The notes under the pieces were generated by a model, which worked only from the letters and a program-made list of their open reading frames with translations, ran no database searches and was not told the origin of the DNA. From NCBI RefSeq assembly GCF_014250515.1, contig NZ_CP060202.1, positions 3,917,501 through 3,981,500 of the forward strand: 64,000 nucleotides of DNA, read 5' to 3'. The position numbers and the translations under genes were made by a program. The DNA comes from Hymenobacter sediminicola. GTDB taxonomy: Bacteria > Bacteroidota > Bacteroidia > Cytophagales > Hymenobacteraceae. Numbering within the stretch: position 1 is the stretch's first letter; every line of letters begins with the position of its first letter. Shown here in pieces: positions 35,138 through 44,185 of this stretch.

Positions 35138-36229
35138 ATGCCCCAGCCCGCCCCCGTCGACGAACAAGCTCAGGACCAGCAACTACTCGACCGGCTTCGG
35201 CCTTCGCGCATCATTCTGCCGGTTCTGATTGGGTTGAGCGTGGTGGGGTTTATGTTCTGGCGTAGCTACAAGCCCGGCGACCTGGCTCCGCTCGCCAATG
35301 CCAAGCCCCTGTGGCTGCTTTTGATGCTGGTGGTACTAGTAGCCCGCGATGCCGGCTATGTGTACCGAATTCGGTATCTGACGGAGAAAGTGCTGAGCTG
35401 GCGGGCTTCGCTGGACGTCATTATGCTTTGGGAGTTTTCGTCGTGTGTGCTGCCTTCGGCGGTGGGTGGAACGGCTGTAGCGCCAGTACTGCTGCACAAA
35501 GAAGGTATTCCACTGGGCAAATCGGTGGCCTACATAATGGCTACGGCCATGCTCGACAACCTGTACTATGTGCTGGCGGTGCCGCTGGTAGTGCTCATTG
35601 GAGGCGACGCATTGTATCCGCATGAGGCGCTGCAGGGCGGCCTGATTGCTACGCTGCGTATTGGCTTTATCCTGAGCTACGTATTCGTGACGGTGTATGC
35701 AGGGCTGATGCTGTACGCTATTTTCATCAATCCCCGGTCTGTGAAACGGCTACTGATCCGCCTGTTTTCTATGCGGGGGCTGCGGCGGTGGCGCGGCAAA
35801 GCGTACAAACTCGGCAACGAACTGATTCTGGCATCGGTGCAGCTGCGTGGCAATGGCCTAGCCTATTGGCTGCGAGCCTCGCTCAGCACCGCCTTCGTCT
35901 GGACGGCGCGCTACTTAGTTATCGGCTGCCTGATTGCGGCATTTATTGATGTGTCATGGCCGGAGTTCTGGCTGATTTTTGGGCGGAATCTTACTTACAA
36001 AGTTATTCTGCTGATTGCCATTACGCCGGGTGGCGCAGGCATTGCGGAAGGCGCCTTCCCCACATTCTTCGGCAAGTTCATCGGCACTCCCACCATGACG
36101 AACTTCATGGTATTGCTCTACCGCATTGTCACTTACTACCTCTACCTCGTGCTGGGTGCCATCTTCCTTCCACGCTGGATTACGCGTATTTTCGGCAAAC
36201 CAGAAGCGGAGAAGGTCATGTCATCCTAG
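35138..36229 (+). CDS. Lysylphosphatidylglycerol synthase transmembrane/UPF0104-like membrane protein
   Basis: A 363-residue polytopic inner-membrane protein with about eight hydrophobic helices. It resembles the LPG_synthase_TM (UPF0104) family: the region RYLTEKVLSWRASLDVIMLWEFSSCVLPSAVGG carries the conserved small-residue Gly/Pro helix and ITPGGAGIAEGAFPTFF is the conserved C-terminal motif. In full-length MprF this domain flips aminoacyl lipids; here the synthase domain is absent. Many members are flippase-like proteins of unknown substrate. The ATG at 35105 overlaps the promoter, so 35138 is chosen. It is followed by a strong hairpin (36250-36298). Confidence 0.87.
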   Translation: MPQPAPVDEQAQDQQLLDRLRPSRIILPVLIGLSVVGFMFWRSYKPGDLAPLANAKPLWLLLMLVVLVARDAGYVYRIRYLTEKVLSWRASLDVIMLWEFSSCVLPSAVGGTAVAPVLLHKEGIPLGKSVAYIMATAMLDNLYYVLAVPLVVLIGGDALYPHEALQGGLIATLRIGFILSYVFVTVYAGLMLYAIFINPRSVKRLLIRLFSMRGLRRWRGKAYKLGNELILASVQLRGNGLAYWLRASLSTAFVWTARYLVIGCLIAAFIDVSWPEFWLIFGRNLTYKVILLIAITPGGAGIAEGAFPTFFGKFIGTPTMTNFMVLLYRIVTYYLYLVLGAIFLPRWITRIFGKPEAEKVMSS

Positions 36230-36249
36230 ACGATATAGCCACTACTATC

Positions 36250-36298
36250 AAACAGAAGAAAGCCCTTTCACATTGCGTGAAAGGGCTTTCTTCTGTTT
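36250..36298. terminator. Bidirectional hairpin terminator
   Basis: A 22-bp perfect stem (36250-36271 with 36277-36298) and a 5-nt loop, followed by TTTTC on plus. It separates the flippase-like gene from the convergent lipoprotein gene. Confidence 0.88.
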
Positions 36299-36320
36299 TC
36301 AGACTGTTTCTGGAGCAGCG

Positions 36321-36737
36321 CTATTCCTTCTCTAAACGCAGTTCAGCTCCGGCACCGCTTTTCAGCGTCAGCTTGTCATCAGTCAGCGTCACGACGTCGA
36401 AGGTGTTGCTTTGGGCAGCGCCATCGGGAGTCATGGTGATTTTCTTACCAGCTTGGTCGAAATCATACTTGCCGTTAACAGCTCCGGCAGGTGAGGTCAT
36501 GTTGTACTGGCCGTTAGCGAAGAAAGTAATCCGCTCGTCTTCCTGCGCGTCGGTCTGCTTCACTTTGTCGCCGGTAGCATCCAGTTCCTTATCGGTCTTC
36601 CATACTTTGCTGGTAGTACCGTACAGCATATTTACTCCTTCTACTTTCCCTTCTTTGCTTCCACAGGAAGCCGTGAAGAGCGAAACCAGCACGAGCAGGC
36701 TGGCCAGGTAGCGGAACGGATGGGAGAGGGTTTTCAT
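36321..36737 (-). CDS. Small lipoprotein, lipocalin-like
   Basis: A 138-residue lipoprotein. MKTLSHPFRYLASLLVLVSL followed by FTASC is the signal with lipobox TASC. The mature part has regular beta strands (SKVWKTDKELDATG, ERITFFANGQYNMTS, GKYDFDQAGKKITMTPDG, KLTLKSGAGAELRLEKE), like the lipocalin-type lipoproteins frequent in Bacteroidota. Binding partner unknown. The open frame extends upstream to 36791; the ATG at 36737 is chosen. It converges with the flippase-like gene. Confidence 0.85.
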   Translation of the reverse strand: MKTLSHPFRYLASLLVLVSLFTASCGSKEGKVEGVNMLYGTTSKVWKTDKELDATGDKVKQTDAQEDERITFFANGQYNMTSPAGAVNGKYDFDQAGKKITMTPDGAAQSNTFDVVTLTDDKLTLKSGAGAELRLEKE

Positions 36738-36984
36738 ACGTTTCTTGATGGTTGGTTGGGAGATGAGTACTGCTCTTGATGCACGCGCCAAGCACTGGCT
36801 GGCATTGTAGCAGTTGTTGGGCTTCTTACGGCAGCAACCCGCAAGTTGTTCAATACTTCAAAGCCTGAATATGACGCACGGATGCTCATAACTTATTGTT
36901 GGCCTTGGCGTAAAAAGCCCTGACCAGCAACCGTTGTGTTTCTCGTCAATCTTTCTCCCTCTCATCCAAAACCAACGCACGACT

Positions 36985-37272
36985 ATGGGACTGTTTGATT
37001 TTCTCTCGAATGAAGGCGAAAAAAAGCCCGTTGAGCCCGCTAACAAGCCCGCTGCCGGAGGTGGTACCGATTTTTTCGGCAATGCCAACGCGAATGCTGA
37101 GCAAGGTGAAACCTACACCGTAGTAAGCGGTGATTCGCTGTCGAAAATTGCCAAAAACCATTACGGAGATGCTGCCAAATGGCACCAGATCTACGATGCC
37201 AACAAAGGCATCATCGGTTCTAATCCCGACCACATTGAGGTAGGCCAAGTGCTTACGATGCCTAAATTATAG
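36985..37272 (+). CDS. LysM domain protein
   Basis: A 95-residue protein, MGLFDFLSNEGEKKPVEPAN at the start, without a signal peptide. A linker with Asn/Ala-rich sequence is followed by a single LysM domain (about 43-92: YTVVSGDSLSKIAKNHYGDA ... IEVGQVLTMPKL). LysM binds N-acetylglucosamine chains of peptidoglycan. Similar small proteins (YgaU/LysM type) occur in many Gram-negatives with cytoplasmic or periplasmic roles. The open frame starts at 36934, but the ATG at 36985 is the natural start. It is followed by a terminator. Confidence 0.93.
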   Translation: MGLFDFLSNEGEKKPVEPANKPAAGGGTDFFGNANANAEQGETYTVVSGDSLSKIAKNHYGDAAKWHQIYDANKGIIGSNPDHIEVGQVLTMPKL

Positions 37273-37296
37273 ATTTCCCCACACAGGAAAAGTTAT

Positions 37297-37327
37297 AAAA
37301 GCCACTCAAATCTGAGTGGCTTTTTTA
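37297..37327 (+). terminator. Rho-independent terminator after the LysM gene
   Basis: AAAAGCCACTCA pairs with TGAGTGGCTTTT (loop AATC), followed by further T. It lies 25 bp after the LysM gene stop. Confidence 0.95.
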
Positions 37328-37539
37328 TTGCTCTAATTGGCCGAAGACACTTGTTTTACCCCTACTGATCCGGGCACTATCAGTATAGTTCTGCCACCTG
37401 GTTTGGATGCCTGTGGTTAGCCTGAGCGTAGATCACCATGCATCTAAAAATCATATTACTTTGATTTATAATATGTTAATAGCATTTTATAAATACTGCT
37501 AGCAATCTGTGCTGACACGTAAAATATTTTTCGCAGCTA
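37328..37539. other. Intergenic, mostly AT-rich
   Basis: Between the LysM terminator and the met promoter. AT content rises from about 37440 to 37540. I see no gene or repeat in it. Confidence 0.6.
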
Positions 37540-37571
37540 TTGCGGATATCAAATTTGCGCGTATACCTTTG
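37540..37571 (+). promoter_or_regulatory. Promoter of the met leader
   Basis: TTG (37540-37542), a 21-bp spacer and TACCTTTG (37564-37571), a full match to the Bacteroidota consensus. Transcription should begin near 37578, giving a leader of about 530 nt before metY. Confidence 0.85.
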
Positions 37572-37621
37572 CAACACCAACTCGGTACTCCCCCGCTCGC
37601 GGCGGGGCAGTTTTCATAGGA

Positions 37622-37731
37622 TTTATACAGAAGCGGCGAGAGAACAGGCTCCCTGACCCGCTGGCAACCTTCGACCGCGCGAAAGGTGCCAATTCCTGCC
37701 CGACCGGCTTTTGCCGACGGGGCATATAACT
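37622..37731 (+). ncRNA. SAM-I (S-box) riboswitch
   Basis: The conserved S-box core is visible: AGAGAACAGG, CCCTGACC, GCTGGCAACC, then AAGGTGCCAATTCC. P1 pairs TTATA with TATAA at the two ends, P2 pairs AGCGG with CCGCT, P3 pairs ACCTTC with the GAAAGGT side, and P4 pairs TGCCCG with CGGGGCA. The downstream genes are metY and metX, as expected. SAM binding should lower their expression. No intrinsic terminator follows; instead GGCA (37721-37724) could pair with TGCC (37736-37739) just before the leader ORF start, so control of that ORF's translation is possible. Confidence 0.87.
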
Positions 37732-37739
37732 CGAGTGCC

Positions 37740-37895
37740 ATGGAAAACACCCTCGCTTTCGTTCTGCCGTACCCTGCCGCCCCGGTTGCCTCTTGGCATA
37801 CCGCCTCGCCGCTGGGTTTCCGCGTTTCTGAGCCTGCCATTGCGGCTTCTACTTCTAGACTGCGAAAGCGCTGTTGCGGCGCGTGTTGTTGCTAG
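37740..37895 (+). CDS. Candidate leader peptide ending in Cys-Cys-Cys
   Basis: A 51-codon open frame begins 9 nt after the SAM-I riboswitch. It encodes a hydrophobic/Pro-rich N-terminus (MENTLAFVLPYPAAPVAS) and ends RLRKRCCGACCC followed by TAG; Cys at 45, 46, 49, 50 and 51. Five cysteine codons within the last seven codons are unlikely by chance and recall the Cys-rich attenuating uORFs described in mycobacteria. The codon use is similar to that of the neighbouring genes. A possible stem (37891-37897 with 37906-37912) overlaps the last Cys codon and the stop. The peptide is probably a sensor by ribosome stalling rather than a functional product; this is inference. Confidence 0.65.
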   Translation: MENTLAFVLPYPAAPVASWHTASPLGFRVSEPAIAASTSRLRKRCCGACCC

Positions 37896-39499
<1,604 letters not shown>

Positions 39500-39742
39500 A
39501 GAGAGGGGTAAAGTCCGGCCGTTTTGAGAGGGCGGCCGGCTTCACCTCCAGACTAGCGGTACGCGGGCAAGAAGCTGCTTTTTTTGTGAGAGAGGGAAGT
39601 AGCCCTACTTGTCCGCCCATAGCCGGGGCTGAGCTGGCAGAAGCTGGCTCAGCCTGCGGGCTATACTAATAAAAGGCATTCTGAAGCATGGCTTCAGCTG
39701 CATTCCGAAATGGGTATCCGTTTCAATTTCATTTGACGAGTT

Positions 39743-40777
39743 ATGAGCGACGAACCGCACTTCTTCCGGCTGCCCCGTGCTTTACGGCTGGAAAGTGGCG
39801 CCGTGCTGCCGCAGGTGGAAGTAGCATACCAGACCTACGGCCACCTCAAGCCCACCCGCGACAACGTGGTATGGGTATGCCACGCCCTGACCGCCAACGC
39901 CAACGTGCTGGACTGGTGGCCCGGCCTGTTCGGAGCAAGCTGCTATTTCGACCCTGCGGACTGGTTTATTGTCTGCGCCAATGTGGTGGGCTCTTGCTAT
40001 GGCAGCACCGGTCCGCTTTCCGTGGACGAAACAACCGGTCTGGCGGCTTATCAGGAGTTTCCGCTTCTCACCGTCCGCGACCTGGTGGCGGTGCATGAGG
40101 CGCTACGGGAGCATCTGGCCCTGCACCAAATTCATACCCTAATTGGTGGCTCATTGGGCGGGCAGCAAGCGGTGGAATGGGCGGTGCAGCGGCCGGCCTT
40201 GTTTGAAAATCTAGTGCTACTGGCCACCAATGCGCGTCATTCGGCTTGGGGCATTGCGTTCAATGAAGCGCAGCGGCTGGCTATTCTCGCCGACCCAAGT
40301 TACTCTACCACTGCTCCCGATGGGGGCGCCGCTGGCCTGCGGGCAGCTAGGGCGGTGGCCCTGCTTAGCTACCGCAGCTATGACGCTTACCAGCGGAGCC
40401 AGACCGAGCCCAACGAGGAAGCGCTGGACGACTATAGGGCCAGTTCCTACCAGCGCTACCAGGGCGACAAGCTGGTGGCCCGCTTCAACGCCCACTCCTA
40501 CGTGGCCCTTTCCCGGACAATGGACACGCACCATGTAGGGCGCGGCCGAAGCGGCATTCGGGCGGCGCTGGAGCGGATTCGGGCCCGTACACTGGTGATT
40601 GGTATTACGTCGGATGTGCTATTTCCGCCTGCCGAGCAGCAGTTACTGGCACGCTACATCCAGGGGGCCATGTACGCCGAGATGGACTCGCCCTTCGGCC
40701 ATGACGGATTCCTGATTGAAACCGCTCAAATCACACATGTACTCGAACGATTTTACGTCCAGACCTATGTTCATTGA
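39743..40777 (+). CDS. metX: Homoserine O-acetyltransferase
   Basis: A 344-residue cytoplasmic alpha/beta hydrolase-fold enzyme. It transfers acetyl from acetyl-CoA to homoserine, giving the MetY substrate. NVVWVCHALTANAN, GSCYGSTGP and LIGGSLGGQQAVEW (nucleophile S137) are the MetX motifs; TSDVLFPPAEQ holds the Asp and SPFGHDGFLIE the His of the triad. The length is typical of the short Bacteroidota form. The ATG at 39743 is correct. The next gene overlaps its stop by 11 bp. Confidence 0.96.
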   Translation: MSDEPHFFRLPRALRLESGAVLPQVEVAYQTYGHLKPTRDNVVWVCHALTANANVLDWWPGLFGASCYFDPADWFIVCANVVGSCYGSTGPLSVDETTGLAAYQEFPLLTVRDLVAVHEALREHLALHQIHTLIGGSLGGQQAVEWAVQRPALFENLVLLATNARHSAWGIAFNEAQRLAILADPSYSTTAPDGGAAGLRAARAVALLSYRSYDAYQRSQTEPNEEALDDYRASSYQRYQGDKLVARFNAHSYVALSRTMDTHHVGRGRSGIRAALERIRARTLVIGITSDVLFPPAEQQLLARYIQGAMYAEMDSPFGHDGFLIETAQITHVLERFYVQTYVH

Positions 40778-41300
40778 TTCTGTGCCGTTTACCGGGTTAT
40801 CGGACGGTTTAACTCAACCAGACTATACTTTTCGCTTCGAGGAGCAACCTGCAGCTGCTATTGACAAGGCTTTTGCAGCCAGCTTTGGCCAAACCATCAG
40901 CTTGGTAAGCAGTCTGCAGCGCCTCCCCAACGGTCAGATAGTGCAACTGTCTCTTCCTCAACTGGTCAGTTTTACTCCTTCTCTTAGCGCCGAAACAGAG
41001 GTGTTCGAGAATGACTTCGCCGCTGGTTTCTCCTGTTTTTCCGATGCGGACCTGTTGTCTGACTTAGAGCTGGAAATCTACCTTCGCACTAAGGAAGAAC
41101 GGATTATCGACCTGCTTGATTTCAGCGAAATTCTGGAGGAAGCAGATGAGGATGGCTATGTAGTTGGGTACGTAGCCCTGGCACATCTTATCCGGCACCG
41201 TGACACGCTGCGCAAATACGGCGTGTATCTGCTGCGCACGGGGCCGCTGCGGGCCGTCAGCGCCGAAACGCAGGAAGTGCTGGCTGCCTCTGCCGCCTAA
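40767..41300 (+). CDS. Unknown protein overlapping metX
   Basis: A 177-residue protein with an acidic middle (EVFENDF, DLELEIYLRTKEERIIDLLDFSEILEEADEDG). It has no signal peptide and no motif I recognise. The open frame begins further upstream (40716), but the ATG at 40767 is preferred because it sits at the metX stop, an overlap of 11 bp typical of translational coupling. Its place at the end of the met unit suggests a link to methionine or sulfur metabolism; I cannot say more. Codon use resembles the neighbours. Confidence 0.65.
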   Translation: MFIDSVPFTGLSDGLTQPDYTFRFEEQPAAAIDKAFAASFGQTISLVSSLQRLPNGQIVQLSLPQLVSFTPSLSAETEVFENDFAAGFSCFSDADLLSDLELEIYLRTKEERIIDLLDFSEILEEADEDGYVVGYVALAHLIRHRDTLRKYGVYLLRTGPLRAVSAETQEVLAASAA

Positions 41301-41332
41301 TCTTCTCCCCTGACGCTATGCAACCAAACGCC

Positions 41333-41377
41333 AGCAGCGGCGCAAAACTCCGATAGTGGGAGTTTCGCGCCGCTGCT
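41333..41377. terminator. Bidirectional terminator at the end of the met unit
   Basis: A 19-bp stem with one mismatch (41333-41351 with 41359-41377), followed by TTTT on plus. It lies between the unknown gene and the convergent T9SS esterase. Confidence 0.85.
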
Positions 41378-41402
41378 TTTTGCATGAAAACGTCTTATTC
41401 AG

Positions 41403-42629
41403 CTATTCGAACAGCAGCCGGACAGTGGGTAGTTGTTCGCCGCGCAGCAGATACGTTCCGGCTTTCAGTCCTTCCCTCAACAGCAACTGGTTAGCTTCTT
41501 CCCAGCGGAAGCGGCGTACCACTCGGCCGGTAGCATCCAGTAGCTCTACTTCCTGTGGCCTGAAGACTGTACCGCGCGGCACCGCCAGTCGAATTTCGTT
41601 GGAGGCTGGTACTGGGTACGCGCTGGGTGCTTGGCCGGCTGACCTGCTTCCCGATGCGGTGCTCAGGACTGTGCCTGGCTGCCGCAGCAAGGGGCGCAGA
41701 AAGTCCCGGATAGTGCGAAATGTAGTATCGGCGTACGCCAGTCCATTGGCGCTGGTGCTTTCGAAAGGAATATGGCCGGCTCCGCGCAGGGTACGTAGGG
41801 TGTTGGGCACTCCTACAGCCGTAGCGCGCGGGTTCAGCAGGCCACTGCCCACTACGTATTTGGGCGGCAGCGAGGAGCCTACGCGCCCTTTGAAGTATGG
41901 CACCACATTGTCGGCGGTGCCGTGTACGCTGCAGAGTGGTGGGTTGCCGGGCTCGATGTAGCTGGTGCTTTCGGTGGCACCGCTCAGGTTGAGCACAGCC
42001 AGCACAGCGCTGCTGTAGCCTGGGTTACCACTCTGCCCCTCAATGCCGCCCAAACTGGCAAGTCCCACGTAGCCCGGTACCTCCGAAGCTTTATCTAGGT
42101 AGCCGACCTGCAGAGCGCAGAAGCCGCCAGCGGAGGAACCGCCTACCACGATGTAGCGCGGGTTTGCCCGGTAGAGCCGCGTGGTGGCCGCATCCTGTCG
42201 GAAAAAGCGTACGGCAGCGCGCATGTCCTGCATTCCCCGAATGGAAGCTTTGGCAATATTGACGGTATCAAAGGGCAAAAACAGCAGCCGGTAGTCGATG
42301 CTGGCCGTGACGTAGCCGAGGCGGGCAAATTGGGTGCACACCTTCACCATGTAGGCATCGGTGCGGCTGCCGGTTACGAAACCACCTTGGTGGGCAAAAA
42401 TGATGACCGGCCGGCGGCTCACGGTGTCGCCGGTGGGCTGGTAAATGTCCATGGCCAGCGGCTGCACTGCTCCCAGAAAGTTGATGGCGGAACCATACAC
42501 CACGCCGCTCGTGACCGTTACGTTCGAGAATAGTGGCTGATAGTAGCGCCCGCCAGTCGTATCAATCTGGGCCGAAGCGGCTACCTGCAGGCCCAGCCAA
42601 GCAAGTAGCACGAGTAGGAGTTTCTTCAT
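41403..42629 (-). CDS. T9SS-secreted carboxylesterase-like alpha/beta hydrolase
   Basis: A 408-residue secreted protein. Signal peptide MKKLLLVLLAWLGLQVAASAQ (21). The catalytic domain resembles the HSL/BD-FAE carboxylesterase type: IIFAHQGGF replaces the usual HGGG oxyanion motif, IVVGGSSAGGFCALQVG holds the nucleophile Ser, VHGTADNVVP the Asp and GAGHIPF the His. The C-terminus from about residue 330 (YPVPASNEIRL ... LKAGTYLLRGEQ) is a type A T9SS sorting domain. Likely a surface esterase on polymers; substrate unknown. It is divergent from the LD-carboxypeptidase gene with a palindrome between. Confidence 0.9.
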   Translation of the reverse strand: MKKLLLVLLAWLGLQVAASAQIDTTGGRYYQPLFSNVTVTSGVVYGSAINFLGAVQPLAMDIYQPTGDTVSRRPVIIFAHQGGFVTGSRTDAYMVKVCTQFARLGYVTASIDYRLLFLPFDTVNIAKASIRGMQDMRAAVRFFRQDAATTRLYRANPRYIVVGGSSAGGFCALQVGYLDKASEVPGYVGLASLGGIEGQSGNPGYSSAVLAVLNLSGATESTSYIEPGNPPLCSVHGTADNVVPYFKGRVGSSLPPKYVVGSGLLNPRATAVGVPNTLRTLRGAGHIPFESTSANGLAYADTTFRTIRDFLRPLLRQPGTVLSTASGSRSAGQAPSAYPVPASNEIRLAVPRGTVFRPQEVELLDATGRVVRRFRWEEANQLLLREGLKAGTYLLRGEQLPTVRLLFE

Positions 42630-42647
42630 GACTGACGGCTAGCTTTA

Positions 42648-42667
42648 TGAGAAGGTGTACCTTCTCA
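42648..42667. promoter_or_regulatory. Perfect 20-bp palindrome between divergent genes
   Basis: TGAGAAGGT-GT-ACCTTCTCA, 9-bp arms, between the T9SS esterase (minus, start 42629) and the LD-carboxypeptidase (plus, start 42730). It is either an operator for a dimeric repressor or a small hairpin. Its position 18 bp from the esterase ATG fits an operator. No other copy was seen in the window. Confidence 0.5.
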
Positions 42668-42729
42668 GGACGTGGAAATGCGAGGCAGGGTTCCGTAAGT
42701 TTACAGCTCGTACACTACCTGTTTCTGTT

Positions 42730-43635
42730 ATGCCCGCTACTGCCCCCGCTCCCCTCCGCTCCGGCGACCAAGTGGCCATTGTTTGTCCTGCCCGCTCCGC
42801 TTCGCACGAAGAACTGGCTGCTGCCGTGGCCGTGCTCGAAAGCTGGGGTCTACGTGTTGTGCTCGGCGACAGTACCAATATCCGCCACCACCAGTTTGGC
42901 GGTGAGGACGACATGCGCCGCCGCGACTTCCAGCAGCAGCTCGACAATCCGGATATACGCGCTATTTTGAGTGCACGCGGCGGCTACGGCACCACCCGCA
43001 TCATCGACCAGATTGACTTTTCGCGCTTCGCCGACAACCCCAAATGGATAGCCGGCTTCTCCGACATTACTACGCTCAACTGCCATCTATTGCGGCTAGG
43101 GCACCAGAGCATTCATGGCGTGATGCCGCTGCTGTTTGACCAAGCAGGAGGCGAAGACTCGCTCGAAAGCCTGCGCCGGGCACTATTTGGAGAAACCGTA
43201 CGCTATGCAGTGTCCGCACACCCGCTCAACCGCTTGGGCACGGCCACCGGTGAACTGGTCGGCGGCAACCTCAGCCTGCTCCAGACGCTCACCGGCACGC
43301 AATCAGACGTTTCTACGGCCGGGCGCATTCTGTTTCTGGAGGACATTGATGAGTACCTGTATGCCATCGACCGAATGATGGTGCACCTGGACCGCACCAA
43401 TAAGCTGCGCGACCTGGCTGGCCTTATAGTAGGGCATTTCACCAACCCGCAAGACAACACCGTGCCCTACGGCCAAACACCCAACGAAATCATTCAGCAC
43501 TACGCCGACAAATACCGCTTTCCGGTGGCGCATGGCTTCCCGGTAGGTCACGAGCCCCACAACATGGCCCTTATCTGCGGCCGCAAGGCCCGCCTGACGG
43601 TGAGCCCGGACGGAACGCAACTAGAGTACCTCTAA
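42730..43635 (+). CDS. LD-carboxypeptidase (peptidase family S66)
   Basis: A 301-residue protein. IVCPARSASHEEL and RGGYGTTRIIDQID (the S66 nucleophile region is GGYG) are family features, with FSDITTL and HGVMPLLF. S66 enzymes cleave the terminal D-alanine from tetrapeptide muropeptides in cell-wall recycling. No signal peptide, so cytoplasmic. The open frame extends to 42655, but the ATG at 42730 is the family start. It is followed in the same direction by an acetyltransferase gene 11 bp away, so they are probably one transcript. Confidence 0.92.
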   Translation: MPATAPAPLRSGDQVAIVCPARSASHEELAAAVAVLESWGLRVVLGDSTNIRHHQFGGEDDMRRRDFQQQLDNPDIRAILSARGGYGTTRIIDQIDFSRFADNPKWIAGFSDITTLNCHLLRLGHQSIHGVMPLLFDQAGGEDSLESLRRALFGETVRYAVSAHPLNRLGTATGELVGGNLSLLQTLTGTQSDVSTAGRILFLEDIDEYLYAIDRMMVHLDRTNKLRDLAGLIVGHFTNPQDNTVPYGQTPNEIIQHYADKYRFPVAHGFPVGHEPHNMALICGRKARLTVSPDGTQLEYL

Positions 43636-43646
43636 ACTCACTTCCG

Positions 43647-44171
43647 ATGGCTATTTCGATTCGACGGGTGCAGACGCCCGAAGCCCTGCCTTTCTTGCTG
43701 GAGCTGATTGGTCTGCTGCAGGATTCCGTGGACAACGGCGCTTCCGTGGGGTTTCTGCCACCGCTGGCTGCTGCCGAAGCCACACATTTCTGGCAGGATG
43801 TGCTGGATGCGGTGCAGGCCGACCACCGCATTCTGTTGCTGGCCACCGATGAAACCCAGGTGATAGGCTCCGTACAGCTCGACTTGGTAGAGAAGCCCAA
43901 CGGCCGCCACCGTGCCGAAGTCATGAAGCTGCTGGTACACTCCCGGGCGCGGCGCCAGGGTCTGGGCCGCCAGCTGATGCAGGCCCTCGAAGAGCAGGCC
44001 CGCCAGCACCAGCGCAGCACCTTGGTACTGGACACACTACAAGGCGAGCCATCCGAGCTTCTGTACCAAAGCCTGGGCTACGTGGCCGTTGGCGCTATTC
44101 CACAGTTTGCCCGTGTAGGCAACGGCGCACTGGAGCCAACGGTCATCTACTACAAGTTGCTAGAAGACTGA
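43647..44171 (+). CDS. GNAT family N-acetyltransferase
   Basis: A 174-residue GNAT protein. VMKLLVHSRARRQGLGRQLMQALE is the acetyl-CoA binding motif (R-R-Q-G-L-G). STLVLDTLQGEPSELLYQSLGYV is the C-terminal GNAT part. Its start is 11 bp after the LD-carboxypeptidase, so they are likely cotranscribed; a link to muropeptide recycling or drug modification is possible but unproven. Confidence 0.92.
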   Translation: MAISIRRVQTPEALPFLLELIGLLQDSVDNGASVGFLPPLAAAEATHFWQDVLDAVQADHRILLLATDETQVIGSVQLDLVEKPNGRHRAEVMKLLVHSRARRQGLGRQLMQALEEQARQHQRSTLVLDTLQGEPSELLYQSLGYVAVGAIPQFARVGNGALEPTVIYYKLLED

Positions 44172-44185
44172 GCGACAGGCCAAGC

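Noticed and set aside
39515..39539. GC-rich hairpin between metY and metX as a terminator
   Set aside because: A 7-bp stem without a T run; it is more likely a weak structure inside the transcript.
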